64,000 nt of DNA from Desmodesmus armatus (lineage: Eukaryota; Chlorophyta; Chlorophyceae; Sphaeropleales; Scenedesmaceae): the NCBI GenBank assembly GCA_007449985.2, contig VIIQ02000035.1, positions 62,001 through 126,000 of the forward strand, given 5' to 3'. Position 1 is the first letter of the stretch. Every line of letters starts with the position of its first letter. A program made the position numbers and the translations under genes. The notes below the pieces were generated by a model. That model worked only from the letters and a program-made list of their open reading frames with translations, was not told where the DNA came from and did not search any database. Shown one piece after another: positions 63,607 to 64,000 of the stretch.

Positions 63607-64000
63607 CTGCACAGCACAACACAGCACAGCATAGCATGCCACAGCACAGCACAGCGGGCTCGGTGCGTCTCAGCAGACAACACACACACCAGGCACACAG
63701 CGCGAGCTAGGCTGACACTGCCTATGCGGCACTGCATCAGGCTGGTTTGGACCATTAGTCTGCTGCAGGACATTCAGGTTTTTTAAACTTTCAGTCCAAA
63801 TTCAGAACCCTCAGTGCATATTGATGCATTTGTGTGCAAGGCTGCTTTTCATGAGGGTACCATGTATCCACATGTGCAACCTGCTGCTGGCAGTAACTTG
63901 CGGCTCGTTTGGCAGCTTCATTAGGTTTATTGGGCCTTCAATCATGGCCCCTGCCAAGCTTCAGCCACGGGCTAATGGATCGTGGTGGATCAGCTGTTTT
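63607..64000. other. Intron or 5' region of SAM synthetase; nothing else seen
   Basis: The exon at 63606 starts in mid-codon after an acceptor, so this stretch is intronic. It contains CACAG/GCACAGCAC repeats and an AT-richer end, and no exon I can identify. Confidence 0.5.

Overview
The window looks like nuclear DNA of a green alga, most likely of the order Chlamydomonadales. This is inferred from gene architecture and not proven. The genes are intron-dense, with GTGAG-type donors and CAG acceptors. (CAG/CTG)n tracts pervade both coding and non-coding DNA. TGTAA-type poly(A) motifs lie downstream of several stop codons. There is a plastid-type FtsH protease with a transit-like N-terminus, and one secreted protein carries the RRALLQ motif often seen near the mature N-terminus of volvocine secreted proteins. 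No prokaryotic features, CRISPR arrays or rRNA genes were seen.

Layout. 1-4235 (+): fatty acyl-CoA reductase, 5' end off the window. 6605-8806 (-): low-complexity AT-hook protein. 11192-15170 (+): F-box/SUKH (SMI1/KNR4) protein. 16061-17565 (-): secreted silk-like Ala/Ser/Gly protein 1. 18747-21813 and 22377-24164 (-): tandem pair of F-box/LRR/coiled-coil genes, the first carrying an 806-bp transposon with perfect terminal inverted repeats. 25066-28617 (-): large RING-finger protein. 29437-34506 (+): CBF5/dyskerin. 36370-37961 (-): secreted silk-like protein 2. 41489-48864 (-): FtsH7/9-like protease in 13 exons. 49803-56863 (+): SRP receptor alpha in 11 exons. 59146 to beyond 63606 (-): S-adenosylmethionine synthetase, N-terminus not in the window, with an apparent 1-base deletion in its GAGDQG motif. 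I reconstructed exon-intron structure by matching splice-site phase. CBF5 (514 aa), FtsH (917 aa), SRP receptor (645 aa), the RING protein (825 aa) and silk-like 2 (359 aa) all close in frame with these joins.

The most striking signal is not a gene. In at least six unrelated genes, short segments (about 60-280 bp) that contain an exon edge plus its splice site have been tandemly duplicated one to four times into the adjacent intron or 3' flank. Examples are the FAR exon after position 2879 (3 copies), F-box/SUKH exon 7 (3), CBF5 exon 7 at both edges (2 and 2), FtsH exons 2, 4 and 12 (3, 2, 2), SRP receptor exon 4 at both edges plus exon 5 and the terminal exon, and SAM synthetase at three exons. 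The copies keep coding-like sequence and often a plausible splice site. They therefore form arrays of decoy or alternative splice sites, and a visible record of intron growth. Some copies in SRP receptor introns are inverted and make long near-perfect hairpins.

The neighbouring genes do not form one pathway. They are housekeeping functions (rRNA pseudouridylation, ER targeting, methionine cycle, plastid proteolysis), ubiquitin-ligase adaptors, lipid reduction and two secreted silk-like proteins. Two gene pairs are divergent across less than 1 kb (RING/CBF5 and FtsH/SRP receptor), so those gaps probably hold both promoters.
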